Source: Davidsoniella eucalypti (taxonomy: Eukaryota > Ascomycota > Sordariomycetes > Microascales > Ceratocystidaceae). From it: a stretch of 64,000 bases of DNA. This document shows, one piece after another, positions 56,182 to 64,000 of this stretch. The position numbers and the translations under genes were made by a program. The stretch is taken from positions 1-64,000 of the forward strand of contig RMBW01000118.1 of NCBI GenBank assembly GCA_004009845.1. The letters run 5' to 3'. Each line of letters opens with the position of its first letter. Position 1 is the stretch's first letter. Under the pieces are notes generated by a model that had not been told where the DNA came from, did no database searches, and saw only the letters and a program-made list of their open reading frames with translations.

Positions 56182-59100
56182 CTATTGACCCTTTTCATCG
56201 TCTCCATCTTCTGAATCAGAAATCACTGGTGGGGGCTCTTGATCTTCCACCAGACTATCCGGCAACATATTGTCTACAGCAAATAGTTGTGAGAACCCCA
56301 AAGATGCAGATGTGCCGCTATTACCCCCGCCGCTTCCAGAAGATATATCTAATGGACTCTCTATATTGTTGAATGCCGGCTGGCTTGACGAGAGTAGCTG
56401 TGGTGGCCGCATCTGGCTAAGAGCATTATTGCTGTTACTGTTGCTACTGCTCTCTGATCTGTCTCTTTGAGCACTATTGCCGCCTATGCTAGTATTATCG
56501 TAGGTAGTGTTTTGATGCCGGTTGCTGGAACGTGTAGAAAATGCTGGTGAAGACGGTGTAGAAGACTGACTCGCTGTGGTTGCCTGAGATGCGGGCACAC
56601 CACCACTGCTTCCACCACCGGGTCCGCCACGACTCGGTTTGTTACTTTTCCCTTCACGCAAAGACCCAGTAGTGCTAAACGCCTGAGCACTGGGGATTGA
56701 GCCTGCTGGTTGGCGCCAGTTGGGCAGACTAGGTCGCTTAAAGTCTGGCTGCCGTTGGGGCGTGTGCTGTGACATGGCTAGCGGCGGCGGTATTCTATCG
56801 TCATCGGCGCTTGTCCGTTGTTGCCGAGGGAGTATTTCGACATCATCGATATCGTCTTGGACGATTTGTTGCGGGGAACTCATGTCGTGTGTCGATGTCG
56901 AATGCGCGATATCCATTTCGATCTGTGCCGCGGTTTGTTGCGAGATGACCACAGATTCGCTACTTTGTGGTTCCATGCGTCCCCTGCTAGGCGACAACGG
57001 ACTGGAAGGGATGGTTATGGGAAGATCTGGGATGACTTCTTCTTCAATTAGTAGCTGGCAGCGAAGGTTGGCGAGCAACTGTGCCGCTACTGCCGGAGCA
57101 GCAAATGTATACTTCTGCGGTGGACCTTCCAGCCACCCGTTTTCCTTCATCTTGGCTAGAGTCACAGGATTGTTCAACTCATAAACTTCTAGTAGTTCAT
57201 ATGCGAACTTGGCACTCTTCATTTTACCGCTGTTGAAGTCAACATTACCGACACCAGGGGGATCTTCCGGAACTTCTCCGGGCTGTCTAGGCGAGTCGCT
57301 GATGCATGCCATGTAACGCAGATGAGATGCAGGCTTCGTCACATAAATCCATAGCCGCATGACCTCATGGTGAATTTCGTAGCTGCGAAACTCGTGGTTC
57401 TTGGTGCCATCAACTATATGTGCCACGTGCTCGGGGTGGATGGATATAAAGATGTCTGTGCGGTTCGTAGGGCTACGCATGGATCGGATGATATCGAGGG
57501 GCACACGCTGGCTTTCCATAGCTTGCGTCTGCTCATCTGCGTCAAAATCGTGCTCTATATCATGTCCCGGAACCTGTTTTTGTTGTGGGGGAGTTTTAGG
57601 GATTGGGCCGGCTGCTTTAGCCAACCTTCTACGCCGTGGCGGCGAAGCCTGTAGCAAGGATGACATTGGCGTGTAGTACTGCATGGGCATGATCTCAGGT
57701 GACGACGTGGCAAATGTGGCTCGTTTGCGCGTCTTCGGCTGCTTTCTGACTCCGCTGGCCGAGGTGAGGATAGAGCGAAGTGCTGTAGTTTGGGATCGAG
57801 ACTGGCCTTCAGAACGAGATATATCTGCGCCTGAAGTAGCGGCTGTGTCGTCATTTGCTAGCAGATTGAAAATGGCCTGTGTCTCAGCTCCGATGCCGTA
57901 GATATCTTCTTGGCCCTGGGTTTCTACCGGTATAGCTGGAGGTAGGGATGAAGAGTCGATAGGCGGAGACTTATTTTGTCTTGTTAATGTTGGTGTGACG
58001 GTAATGTCGCCATCACCATTGCCGTCACTGTTGTTGAGATCTGATAGGGAACTCTCGTCGGCGCTATCATTGACAAGCCCCATCCGATCGACAGGGAGCA
58101 TCGGCGATGACATCTTCAAGCATTCTTCTGGTAATGGTGACAAAGGACTAGAACTAGTAGAGATATTATCTGGTAGAACTTGGCTGTCACCAATGACTTC
58201 TGGGGTCTCATTGATGACCTCGGGAGAAAGAAGCAAAGAGTTCTCTTTGGACTGATGCCCAACGTCTCCTTCATCTTCAGAGTCTGGGATAATTGTGAAA
58301 TCCCGCTCATCCTCCGACCCATCCTGTGTCTCAATGTCATCCTCGCATATTCTTTGTGTCTTTTGGCCTGTATTATCACTACCACTGGACGACGTACTAT
58401 TGTCTTGAGAAGCCGGCACCTCTGCAACCGATGAGTCATTCCTCTGAGACCGAGATTGAAATAGCCGGCGACGGGTACTTGGTGTGGAATTTATAGGCGG
58501 CGAGTCCGGAATTATATTCAAAGACGAAGCAACGCTAGACTCACGTAACTTGTGTGACGGAGATGTGAGAATGTGACTTTGGCTCTCGGATGTGGCTGTG
58601 GTCATAGAGTCTTGGATGACCATTGTTGACGGAAACCGTGGTGACTGTGGAGGGATATCTCTAGATTGCGTAGCTGTTGTCTTTAAAGTAGACAAAGGAC
58701 CACCAATATTGGTAGATCGCGAGCGGAGCGGAGACGGAGAGGCCGGCGCCGGAGTATAGCGCGCGGGTAAGATGGAGCAGGGCGTAAATGGAGAAGGCTG
58801 TGATGATGGGATCTCCATCTGTACCCTGGCCTTGGCTGGTGTTTGTGGGAGTGACGGCTTCGCTGGACTTCTTATAACAATCTTCTGTGACCGTTGGCGA
58901 GTTGGCGTGTTTGTGGTCGATATAACAGCTTTGGATGGTTCTGTTGGGACACTCTCCATGGTAGACTCTGTAGTCTTTTCTGTAACATCAACAGTAACCG
59001 AAGCAGTGGGCTCTGCGAATGGAGCGGCTTCGCCATCACTAAGGCTGGGGTTTACAATGTCTTTCTCATCGTCCTCATCCTCATCTTGTGAATCATCGAC

Positions 59101-59844
59101 TTCCTGAAGTAGTGATCTAGTGAGAATCGACGACCCCATGAACTGCGTGAGTGTTTGCGTATGGAAGCTGCTACCGTCTGCAGACTTTGAAACCATGAAA
59201 GAAGTACCATCGTCATCTGGAGACTTCAGTTTAGTTTTAGGCTTTGGCTTTGGCTTTGAGCCAGTACTTGTTCTGCCCTTCTTAGCTGGTTTTGTAGCAG
59301 TTGCTGGAGTTCTTCTCTTTGGTATATTTCCAGGGTCCGTTGAGATTCTCCTTCGCTTGCGCATCACAGGTGTTTTTGCAGCCTCAGTTTCGTCTTCTGT
59401 CGTTCCTTTTCCTAGTTGATTTTCGTCTTCTCTTTGAAGGACATCCGGTGTAGACGCTCTAGTGTCATTGTCCCCCTTCTCATCTGCCCGTAATTCTCCG
59501 TCTCCTACTTCAACCTCGGCTCGGTCGCTATCTTGCGATGTGCCTGCAAACGCATACGGGTCTCTCTTCGTCATGTTAAACTGAGTGAGCGTTTTCTGCC
59601 TCAGAGACCGCCCGGATGTTGCTGCCGAGCCCAGACTTCCACCGGTACCGCCTTTGCCATAGGTTTTCTTTACAGTTCGCTTGCGCGGGGGAAAGACGGT
59701 CTGTCCCAGTTTACTTGGAGGGGCCGCTGTATCATAGATCCGCGTTGATGAACTTATTGGCGCAGAACTGGCGGGAAGTGGATATTGCTGCTGGTGAAAG
59801 CCGGAAGGCGTGGTGCTGCTTGGACGTTGACTTTGGGGTGCCAT
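56182..59844 (-). CDS. Large disordered protein with PUA/ASCH-like domain and two TLTQF motifs
   Basis: 1220 aa in one exon. Most of the protein is low-complexity, Ser/Thr/Pro-rich with basic and acidic patches. One compact domain at about residues 795-925 (IFISIHPEHVAHIVDGTKNH, then EFRSYEI, LWIYVTKP, YELLEVYELNNPVTLAKM) has the strand pattern of the PUA/ASCH superfamily, which binds nucleic acids or modified nucleosides. Two short motifs, RQKTLTQFNM (about 83-92) and HTQTLTQFMG (about 231-240), repeat the same core; the first resembles a PCNA-binding PIP box (QxxLxxF) without the last aromatic. KR-rich segments suggest nuclear location. A role in DNA repair or chromatin is plausible, not proven. 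Confidence 0.8.
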   Translation of the reverse strand: MAPQSQRPSSTTPSGFHQQQYPLPASSAPISSSTRIYDTAAPPSKLGQTVFPPRKRTVKKTYGKGGTGGSLGSAATSGRSLRQKTLTQFNMTKRDPYAFAGTSQDSDRAEVEVGDGELRADEKGDNDTRASTPDVLQREDENQLGKGTTEDETEAAKTPVMRKRRRISTDPGNIPKRRTPATATKPAKKGRTSTGSKPKPKPKTKLKSPDDDGTSFMVSKSADGSSFHTQTLTQFMGSSILTRSLLQEVDDSQDEDEDDEKDIVNPSLSDGEAAPFAEPTASVTVDVTEKTTESTMESVPTEPSKAVISTTNTPTRQRSQKIVIRSPAKPSLPQTPAKARVQMEIPSSQPSPFTPCSILPARYTPAPASPSPLRSRSTNIGGPLSTLKTTATQSRDIPPQSPRFPSTMVIQDSMTTATSESQSHILTSPSHKLRESSVASSLNIIPDSPPINSTPSTRRRLFQSRSQRNDSSVAEVPASQDNSTSSSGSDNTGQKTQRICEDDIETQDGSEDERDFTIIPDSEDEGDVGHQSKENSLLLSPEVINETPEVIGDSQVLPDNISTSSSPLSPLPEECLKMSSPMLPVDRMGLVNDSADESSLSDLNNSDGNGDGDITVTPTLTRQNKSPPIDSSSLPPAIPVETQGQEDIYGIGAETQAIFNLLANDDTAATSGADISRSEGQSRSQTTALRSILTSASGVRKQPKTRKRATFATSSPEIMPMQYYTPMSSLLQASPPRRRRLAKAAGPIPKTPPQQKQVPGHDIEHDFDADEQTQAMESQRVPLDIIRSMRSPTNRTDIFISIHPEHVAHIVDGTKNHEFRSYEIHHEVMRLWIYVTKPASHLRYMACISDSPRQPGEVPEDPPGVGNVDFNSGKMKSAKFAYELLEVYELNNPVTLAKMKENGWLEGPPQKYTFAAPAVAAQLLANLRCQLLIEEEVIPDLPITIPSSPLSPSRGRMEPQSSESVVISQQTAAQIEMDIAHSTSTHDMSSPQQIVQDDIDDVEILPRQQRTSADDDRIPPPLAMSQHTPQRQPDFKRPSLPNWRQPAGSIPSAQAFSTTGSLREGKSNKPSRGGPGGGSSGGVPASQATTASQSSTPSSPAFSTRSSNRHQNTTYDNTSIGGNSAQRDRSESSSNSNSNNALSQMRPPQLLSSSQPAFNNIESPLDISSGSGGGNSGTSASLGFSQLFAVDNMLPDSLVEDQEPPPVISDSEDGDDEKGQ

Positions 59845-60497
59845 GATGGATGGATGGATTACTCAGCACAAATCGTAATAAGAGAAAAAGATAGAAGGCG
59901 CATGTGTCTTGTGGGAGATAATGAAAGATGAAGAAAGGTGCTTCTTTGATGATTTCTCACTTGACAGCATTCAATATGGCAATATCAATGGCAGCAGTAA
60001 AAGCTGTGGAGTTGGTTGCCTAGCAGATTCATGCCTAATCCGAGATATCATCAAACCCAGGAAGAATCAATCGGAAAAAATAGATAGAGCGTTTTCAATG
60101 CCAATTCTAGTTGCGGTTCATTATAATTAAAGCCGCTTCGAGCGAAAACAATCGTTAGAATTTACACAAGTCGCGTAAGTCTCTATCAAAAACGCTCTCT
60201 TGGAGTTGAGTCAAGCTAACATGCACCTTGCGGTTCTAGTCACGTGTATAACACATAGATAATGAATAAGGGTTAGTAACCCTGTGGTTGTACCCCATTT
60301 TCGTAGTTTGACAAAGTTGACATGTGGTATGATACTTTTTTTTTTTTCTTAATTACCTCACTACAGTGCTTAGCTTTTCTTGCTTACATCAAAACTTACG
60401 TTTCCACTATCAACTAAATCTTAACTCACTTCACGCCTATCCCTGAATTTCTCCTCTTTATCTACTCTCGGTTCCAACACAACTATTGCTCCTTACG
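59845..60497. other. Divergent promoter region
   Basis: Shared 5' region of the minus-strand PUA/ASCH gene and the plus-strand kinase-like gene. No gene; a T run at 60341-60353 and a CT-rich leader before 60498. Confidence 0.5.
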
Positions 60498-62576
60498 ATG
60501 AGGTCACTCAAAAACTTGTATCGTAGATTCAAGAACGCTACTCGCCATGAAACCTCGGCAAGGACAGCTCGTGATCTTGCTCACACTTCATTGATGGAAA
60601 AATCGACTGTGTTAGAGGCTGCCTTATCTGCTCTTAAACAGACCCTTGATGAGCTTCTAACAAAGCCTGAATGCTACTCAAATTGGCTAGCAGAATGTGA
60701 TCCGGCCAAACAAATTTTTGACAAAGCAAAAGAAGATTTCGAATACGCCCAGGAGATGCTCACTCAGGCAGAACATGCTTTGACGAAGGCGTGTACCAGA
60801 AGAACCGATGCTTGGGAGTCATATTTCCACGCACAAGCAGCCCAAAGTGACCAATCTGATTTTAGTCAGTACCTTTCTGGCCTCGATGCCAAACTATTTG
60901 CCACGTATAAACATGAACCTTCTACCTTCCTGCCCATATTACCAACTGATGGTAACTTTTATCCACATAACTTTCGGTTGTGGACAGAGTTTGACACTAT
61001 ACACGACGAAATGTTCAACACACTCAAGACGGCTTTTGGGAGTGATGAGTTCTTTACACCGGTAAATATGATCAAGGAGGTGGAAAGACAGGATATGGCC
61101 CCTAATGACCCCGATAACGACCTTGGTTTGGGAGTCTTCGCAAAGTTTGCGATCGAAAGTCCTGCTCTGACAATCGTTAACGACTATCTGATGCGTACAC
61201 GGCGTCCTCTATTTGGAATAGTTCGCCGTAATGATGAGCCCCACGGTCTTAAGCCCTATAATAGGGATGGGACTCGTAAGGCAGGCCCCCATGTGTGGAT
61301 ATCCTCCATGGGCCAAGGTCGAGGTCACCGCCGCCTCGGGCACAATCTCATTGGATATTGGCAAAACATTGACCCAAGCTTTTTAAATGCCCTACGCTAT
61401 AAATTACTCTTCGCCAGTGAAAGCTATTTCTCAGAGGCCATACATCAAATCTCCCAGTCTGATGTGAACCTGTATGATGACATTACAGGAACGCCCCATG
61501 ATACGGCTATTGTGTACTGCATTTGCCAATTCTACCACTACATGATAACTAGTGGGATGGAGTACGGCTATCTTGTGCTGGGAAACTGCCTCATGTTTTT
61601 CCGCATACCGGAAGACGACCCTAGTACACTCTATTATTGGTGGTCAATATATCCCGTGGCAGGGACCGAGGACGATTATGAAACTCGAGCTCCAAACGAA
61701 ACAGCAGTTGCCCATTTCACTAGTCTCGTCATGTGCTCTCTCCAATCCTCTCAGCGGCCTGCCTCTTGGATCAATGAGAGAGACTATGATCTCATGACAT
61801 GGCCCGATTTCTATTTCTACAACGAAGCCAACCAAGCGCCGATATCATATTATCCATCCGAGGAAGAGCCACAGGACCACGATAGGACGCCCATAGTAGT
61901 AGAGCCACCCACCCTGCCATACTGCTCACTAGGCTGCCTCAAAGGCTTGGCCGAAGAAGAGCCTCTCGACAACAATTGCCCTAATATAGAACTACACCGA
62001 GCAGCAGGTCGTGACGAAGCTTCGGATGGACTGAAGCCACAGTCGGATATGCATCCTTTGAAGGTAGAGAAGTTTGGAGAGCTTGTTCAGGCTCAGCTAG
62101 CTAGGAATATGGGTAAAGACTGTGAATGTCTTGAGAAATACGGGGGATCGTACAGGTATACTGCTATTTTCAAAATAACTTTAACTGGATATGGTTATAC
62201 ATTTATTGGTAGGGGCTGTCAGCTGGCGGATGTGGAAGGGTTGATAACGGATCGCGTAGTCTACACGGAGCTCAAGGCTTACCAAGGCCTACTAATCCCC
62301 TACTTCCTCAAAACCATAATGCTGCAACGGAAGATCGTATTGAACACACGTGCAGAGATAGTCTACATGGATCTCATGGTATCTCCCAATCCTAATTTTG
62401 GATATTCCATGGATGTCCCATCTCGTGTGGATTATATCCTGGAATTACTGAGGACCTTGCACGAACTGCAAGATTCTGTGTCGTACCGAATCGAAGATAT
62501 TGGCTTGTTTGGAACTTGGAATCCGGTGATAAACAGGGCCATGATGTTTGAGTTTTTTGACGCCGTTTCTCCCTGA
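60498..62576 (+). CDS. Fungal kinase-like protein B, degenerate C-terminus (paralogue of 3560-5386)
   Basis: 692 aa in one exon from the ATG at 60498 (MRSLKNLYRRF). Residues about 30-115 form a long charged helix, probably coiled coil. From about residue 118 (DFSQYL) the protein aligns with protein A: FYPHNFRLW, YHYMITSGMEYGYL, FFRIPEDDPSTLYYW, a Cys segment YCSLGC...NCPNIELHR (about 473-500), DCECLEKYG and the glycine-rich ITLTGYGYTFIGRG. The tail RIEDIGLFGTWNP then MMFEFFDAV stands where fungal kinase-like proteins have the HxDxxxxN loop and a DFE/DFH motif; His, Asn and the second Asp are altered. It is therefore probably an inactive kinase fold. Unlike copy A it has a full N-terminus and clean flanks. 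Role unknown. Confidence 0.82.
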   Translation: MRSLKNLYRRFKNATRHETSARTARDLAHTSLMEKSTVLEAALSALKQTLDELLTKPECYSNWLAECDPAKQIFDKAKEDFEYAQEMLTQAEHALTKACTRRTDAWESYFHAQAAQSDQSDFSQYLSGLDAKLFATYKHEPSTFLPILPTDGNFYPHNFRLWTEFDTIHDEMFNTLKTAFGSDEFFTPVNMIKEVERQDMAPNDPDNDLGLGVFAKFAIESPALTIVNDYLMRTRRPLFGIVRRNDEPHGLKPYNRDGTRKAGPHVWISSMGQGRGHRRLGHNLIGYWQNIDPSFLNALRYKLLFASESYFSEAIHQISQSDVNLYDDITGTPHDTAIVYCICQFYHYMITSGMEYGYLVLGNCLMFFRIPEDDPSTLYYWWSIYPVAGTEDDYETRAPNETAVAHFTSLVMCSLQSSQRPASWINERDYDLMTWPDFYFYNEANQAPISYYPSEEEPQDHDRTPIVVEPPTLPYCSLGCLKGLAEEEPLDNNCPNIELHRAAGRDEASDGLKPQSDMHPLKVEKFGELVQAQLARNMGKDCECLEKYGGSYRYTAIFKITLTGYGYTFIGRGCQLADVEGLITDRVVYTELKAYQGLLIPYFLKTIMLQRKIVLNTRAEIVYMDLMVSPNPNFGYSMDVPSRVDYILELLRTLHELQDSVSYRIEDIGLFGTWNPVINRAMMFEFFDAVSP

Positions 62577-62966
62577 AAGAATATATTTTCTCTTATAACA
62601 TGCTTTAGAACTACGTGTATTGAAATATTTTAAAGAAGTCCGTTGATATGAACTTTAGAAGTGTTTTCCAATGTATCCTTCGAGGTGAGAAACAGTTGCC
62701 AAATGTATCATCTCCCTCCAAGGCCAGAGTTCCTGTCTCAATATCGTATGGGACGTTGTGTAAGGTTGGCTTGGCATAATGTCGTATCTTAGGGATCAAA
62801 CTGTGGTGCGTTATTGCCGAAAATCAAAGAATTAATATTGATAGTATATGCACATTACGGATATCAAAAATAAATATACAAAGGCGAAGTCTCTATCTCG
62901 AGCTTCGTTACTACAAGATCCCGAATCTTGTTCATCGTAATCAACATCTTCATCGTTGTCGTAGTT
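62577..62966. other. Convergent intergenic region
   Basis: 3' flanks of protein B and of the ceramidase gene. Nothing else seen. Confidence 0.5.
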
Positions 62967-64000
62967 CTATGACGACACAGTGAACTCGTTACTATATCCG
63001 ACAAACGCCGTAATGGCTCCTGTTAGTAGAGCCTTCGAGTCACCGTAGTAAACCAGACGGTATGTACCATCTTCGGTACTGTCTTCGATCTCCCAAGCGA
63101 TAGCAGCGTTGCTGTAACCTAACAACCAGTTGCTGCGTACCCACGAATACACCAAGTGCCAGTCATAGTCAGACCGCACCTGCAGCCAGCTGCCGTCACT
63201 CTGTTTCTTTTCTACGGCAGCGAAGGTGCCTTCGAGACGTAGGTTGTTGCGCGGGTTAGCGCCGACAAATGTCGCATTGGCTACCTGGCCAGGTGACACA
63301 GAGCTAGCTGGCTGGACTGTGCAGTCGCCAAAGTTCTTGCCTAGCGGCGTGTTATCCATAACTACACCGGAAGACAAGCTGATAGACGTCTCGCGGTTGT
63401 CGGGAGGAGTTGGGCCGGGGTCAGGCAGATCGGTGCTGTCCGTCGACAGATATTTCAGGCTGCTGATGGTCAGGTTGATGTAGGCATCGAGTGTGTTACG
63501 GCCAAATAGTGTCGAGCCACCCTCGTACCGCTGCACGTCGTATTCCTCGGGAGTAGTGACATAGTGCGTGTATGTGTTGCTTGGACCACTGTTGAGCACG
63601 ATAGGGTCGACACCATCAGTAACGCCCTGATCGGCGGCGGCGGCGGCCACAGCGCGTCTCCAACGCCGTCCGCTCATGGTTGTGATCTCACCAGAGGCAA
63701 CCATGATGATTAGCTGGCCAATACGTAGTGACTGCATGTCGACGACGTTGGCTGCCCAGGCATACGGCCAGTCAATCTGGCCAACATCCAACAGAATGGG
63801 CTTGGGCTGTTGGCAAGCTGCTTGAGCCTCGGTTGGCGTCTTCAGCGCCGATGATACAAGACCCCAGAACGGGTTGGCGTCGGGAGTGCCCGAGTCAGCC
63901 TGTGTGAAGTCGGCAAAACCTGGTCCATCAGTGGTTCCAGCGGCAAAAGCGTAGCCGAGGGCGCCAGGGCAAGTCTGCAAGACCTCGCCATCCTGGTTGG
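62967..64000 (-). CDS. Neutral ceramidase, C-terminal part (right-truncated)
   Basis: The frame is open to the right edge, so only the last ~344 residues are present. TCPGALGYAFAAGTTDGPG, KPILLDVGQIDWPYAW, RIGQLIIMVASGEITTMSGR and the C-terminal beta-sandwich (FVGANPRNNLRLEGTFAAVE, RSDYDWHLVYSWVR, GTYRLVYYGDSKALL) match neutral/alkaline non-lysosomal ceramidases, which hydrolyse ceramide to sphingosine and fatty acid and are usually secreted or membrane-associated. The N-terminus with signal peptide and the zinc-binding residues lie outside the window. No break in the visible part. Confidence 0.93.
   Translation of the reverse strand, partial: NQDGEVLQTCPGALGYAFAAGTTDGPGFADFTQADSGTPDANPFWGLVSSALKTPTEAQAACQQPKPILLDVGQIDWPYAWAANVVDMQSLRIGQLIIMVASGEITTMSGRRWRRAVAAAAADQGVTDGVDPIVLNSGPSNTYTHYVTTPEEYDVQRYEGGSTLFGRNTLDAYINLTISSLKYLSTDSTDLPDPGPTPPDNRETSISLSSGVVMDNTPLGKNFGDCTVQPASSVSPGQVANATFVGANPRNNLRLEGTFAAVEKKQSDGSWLQVRSDYDWHLVYSWVRSNWLLGYSNAAIAWEIEDSTEDGTYRLVYYGDSKALLTGAITAFVGYSNEFTVSS

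Noticed and set aside
60486..60497. Upstream TTG start for protein B
   Set aside because: The first ATG of the frame is at 60498 and non-ATG starts are not needed.
1..64000. tRNA, rRNA and CRISPR arrays
   Set aside because: Reading for B-box-like GGTTCGA contexts gave no convincing tRNA, and there is no rRNA-like or regularly spaced short-repeat array. A covariance-model scan would be needed to exclude a tRNA fully.

Overview
The window reads as nuclear DNA of a filamentous ascomycete (Pezizomycotina). The protein-coding genes carry short GT...AG introns, mostly about 47-150 bp. Orthologues of fungal housekeeping genes are plain: pyruvate kinase, IKS1 kinase, UFD4-type HECT ligase, complex I 30 kDa subunit, COQ5 and a Zds1 C-terminal domain protein. 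Selfing relics are of the Tc1/mariner and Tad-like LINE kinds. The C-terminal part of the pyruvate kinase looks Sordariomycete-like to me. That is a judgement from memory, not a search.

Layout. 1-1408: C-terminal part of an unknown acidic, low-complexity protein, cut by the left edge. 1409-12600: an AT-rich accessory stretch with a pyrimidine-rich block, a ~167 bp tandem repeat, a fungal kinase-like protein (A, 3560-5386), a truncated P-loop ORF, a broken inositol monophosphatase, a dead Tc1/mariner element and an intact AlkB-like dioxygenase. 12607-24690: secreted NUP-family protein, IKS1 kinase (5 exons), a C2H2 protein and pyruvate kinase (7 exons). 27130-30160: a dead LINE on the minus strand, split by the RNase H end of a second LINE on the plus strand.

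30718-59844: core genes again. These are the complex I subunit, the UFD4 ligase (1945 aa, 4 exons), a candidate membrane protein broken by one TAG, COQ5, a fungal metallophosphoesterase-like protein with an RGG tail, a Zds1-type protein, and a large protein with a PUA/ASCH-like domain. 60498-62576 holds protein B, a paralogue of protein A. The right edge cuts a neutral ceramidase.

How the genes fit together. There is no visible metabolic cluster. NDUFS3 and COQ5 both serve the mitochondrial respiratory chain, and Zds1-type and IKS1 proteins belong to signalling and polarity, but they look like ordinary neighbours. The most unusual content is the A/B pair: both keep a Cys-rich segment followed by a glycine-rich N-lobe-like segment and end in a shortened kinase-like tail with altered catalytic residues. 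The two RNase H relics also carry the same TGG-to-TAG change, as expected of RIP-type mutation.

Gene models with introns were built by eye from splice sites and checked only for reading-frame consistency. No transcript or database evidence was available.
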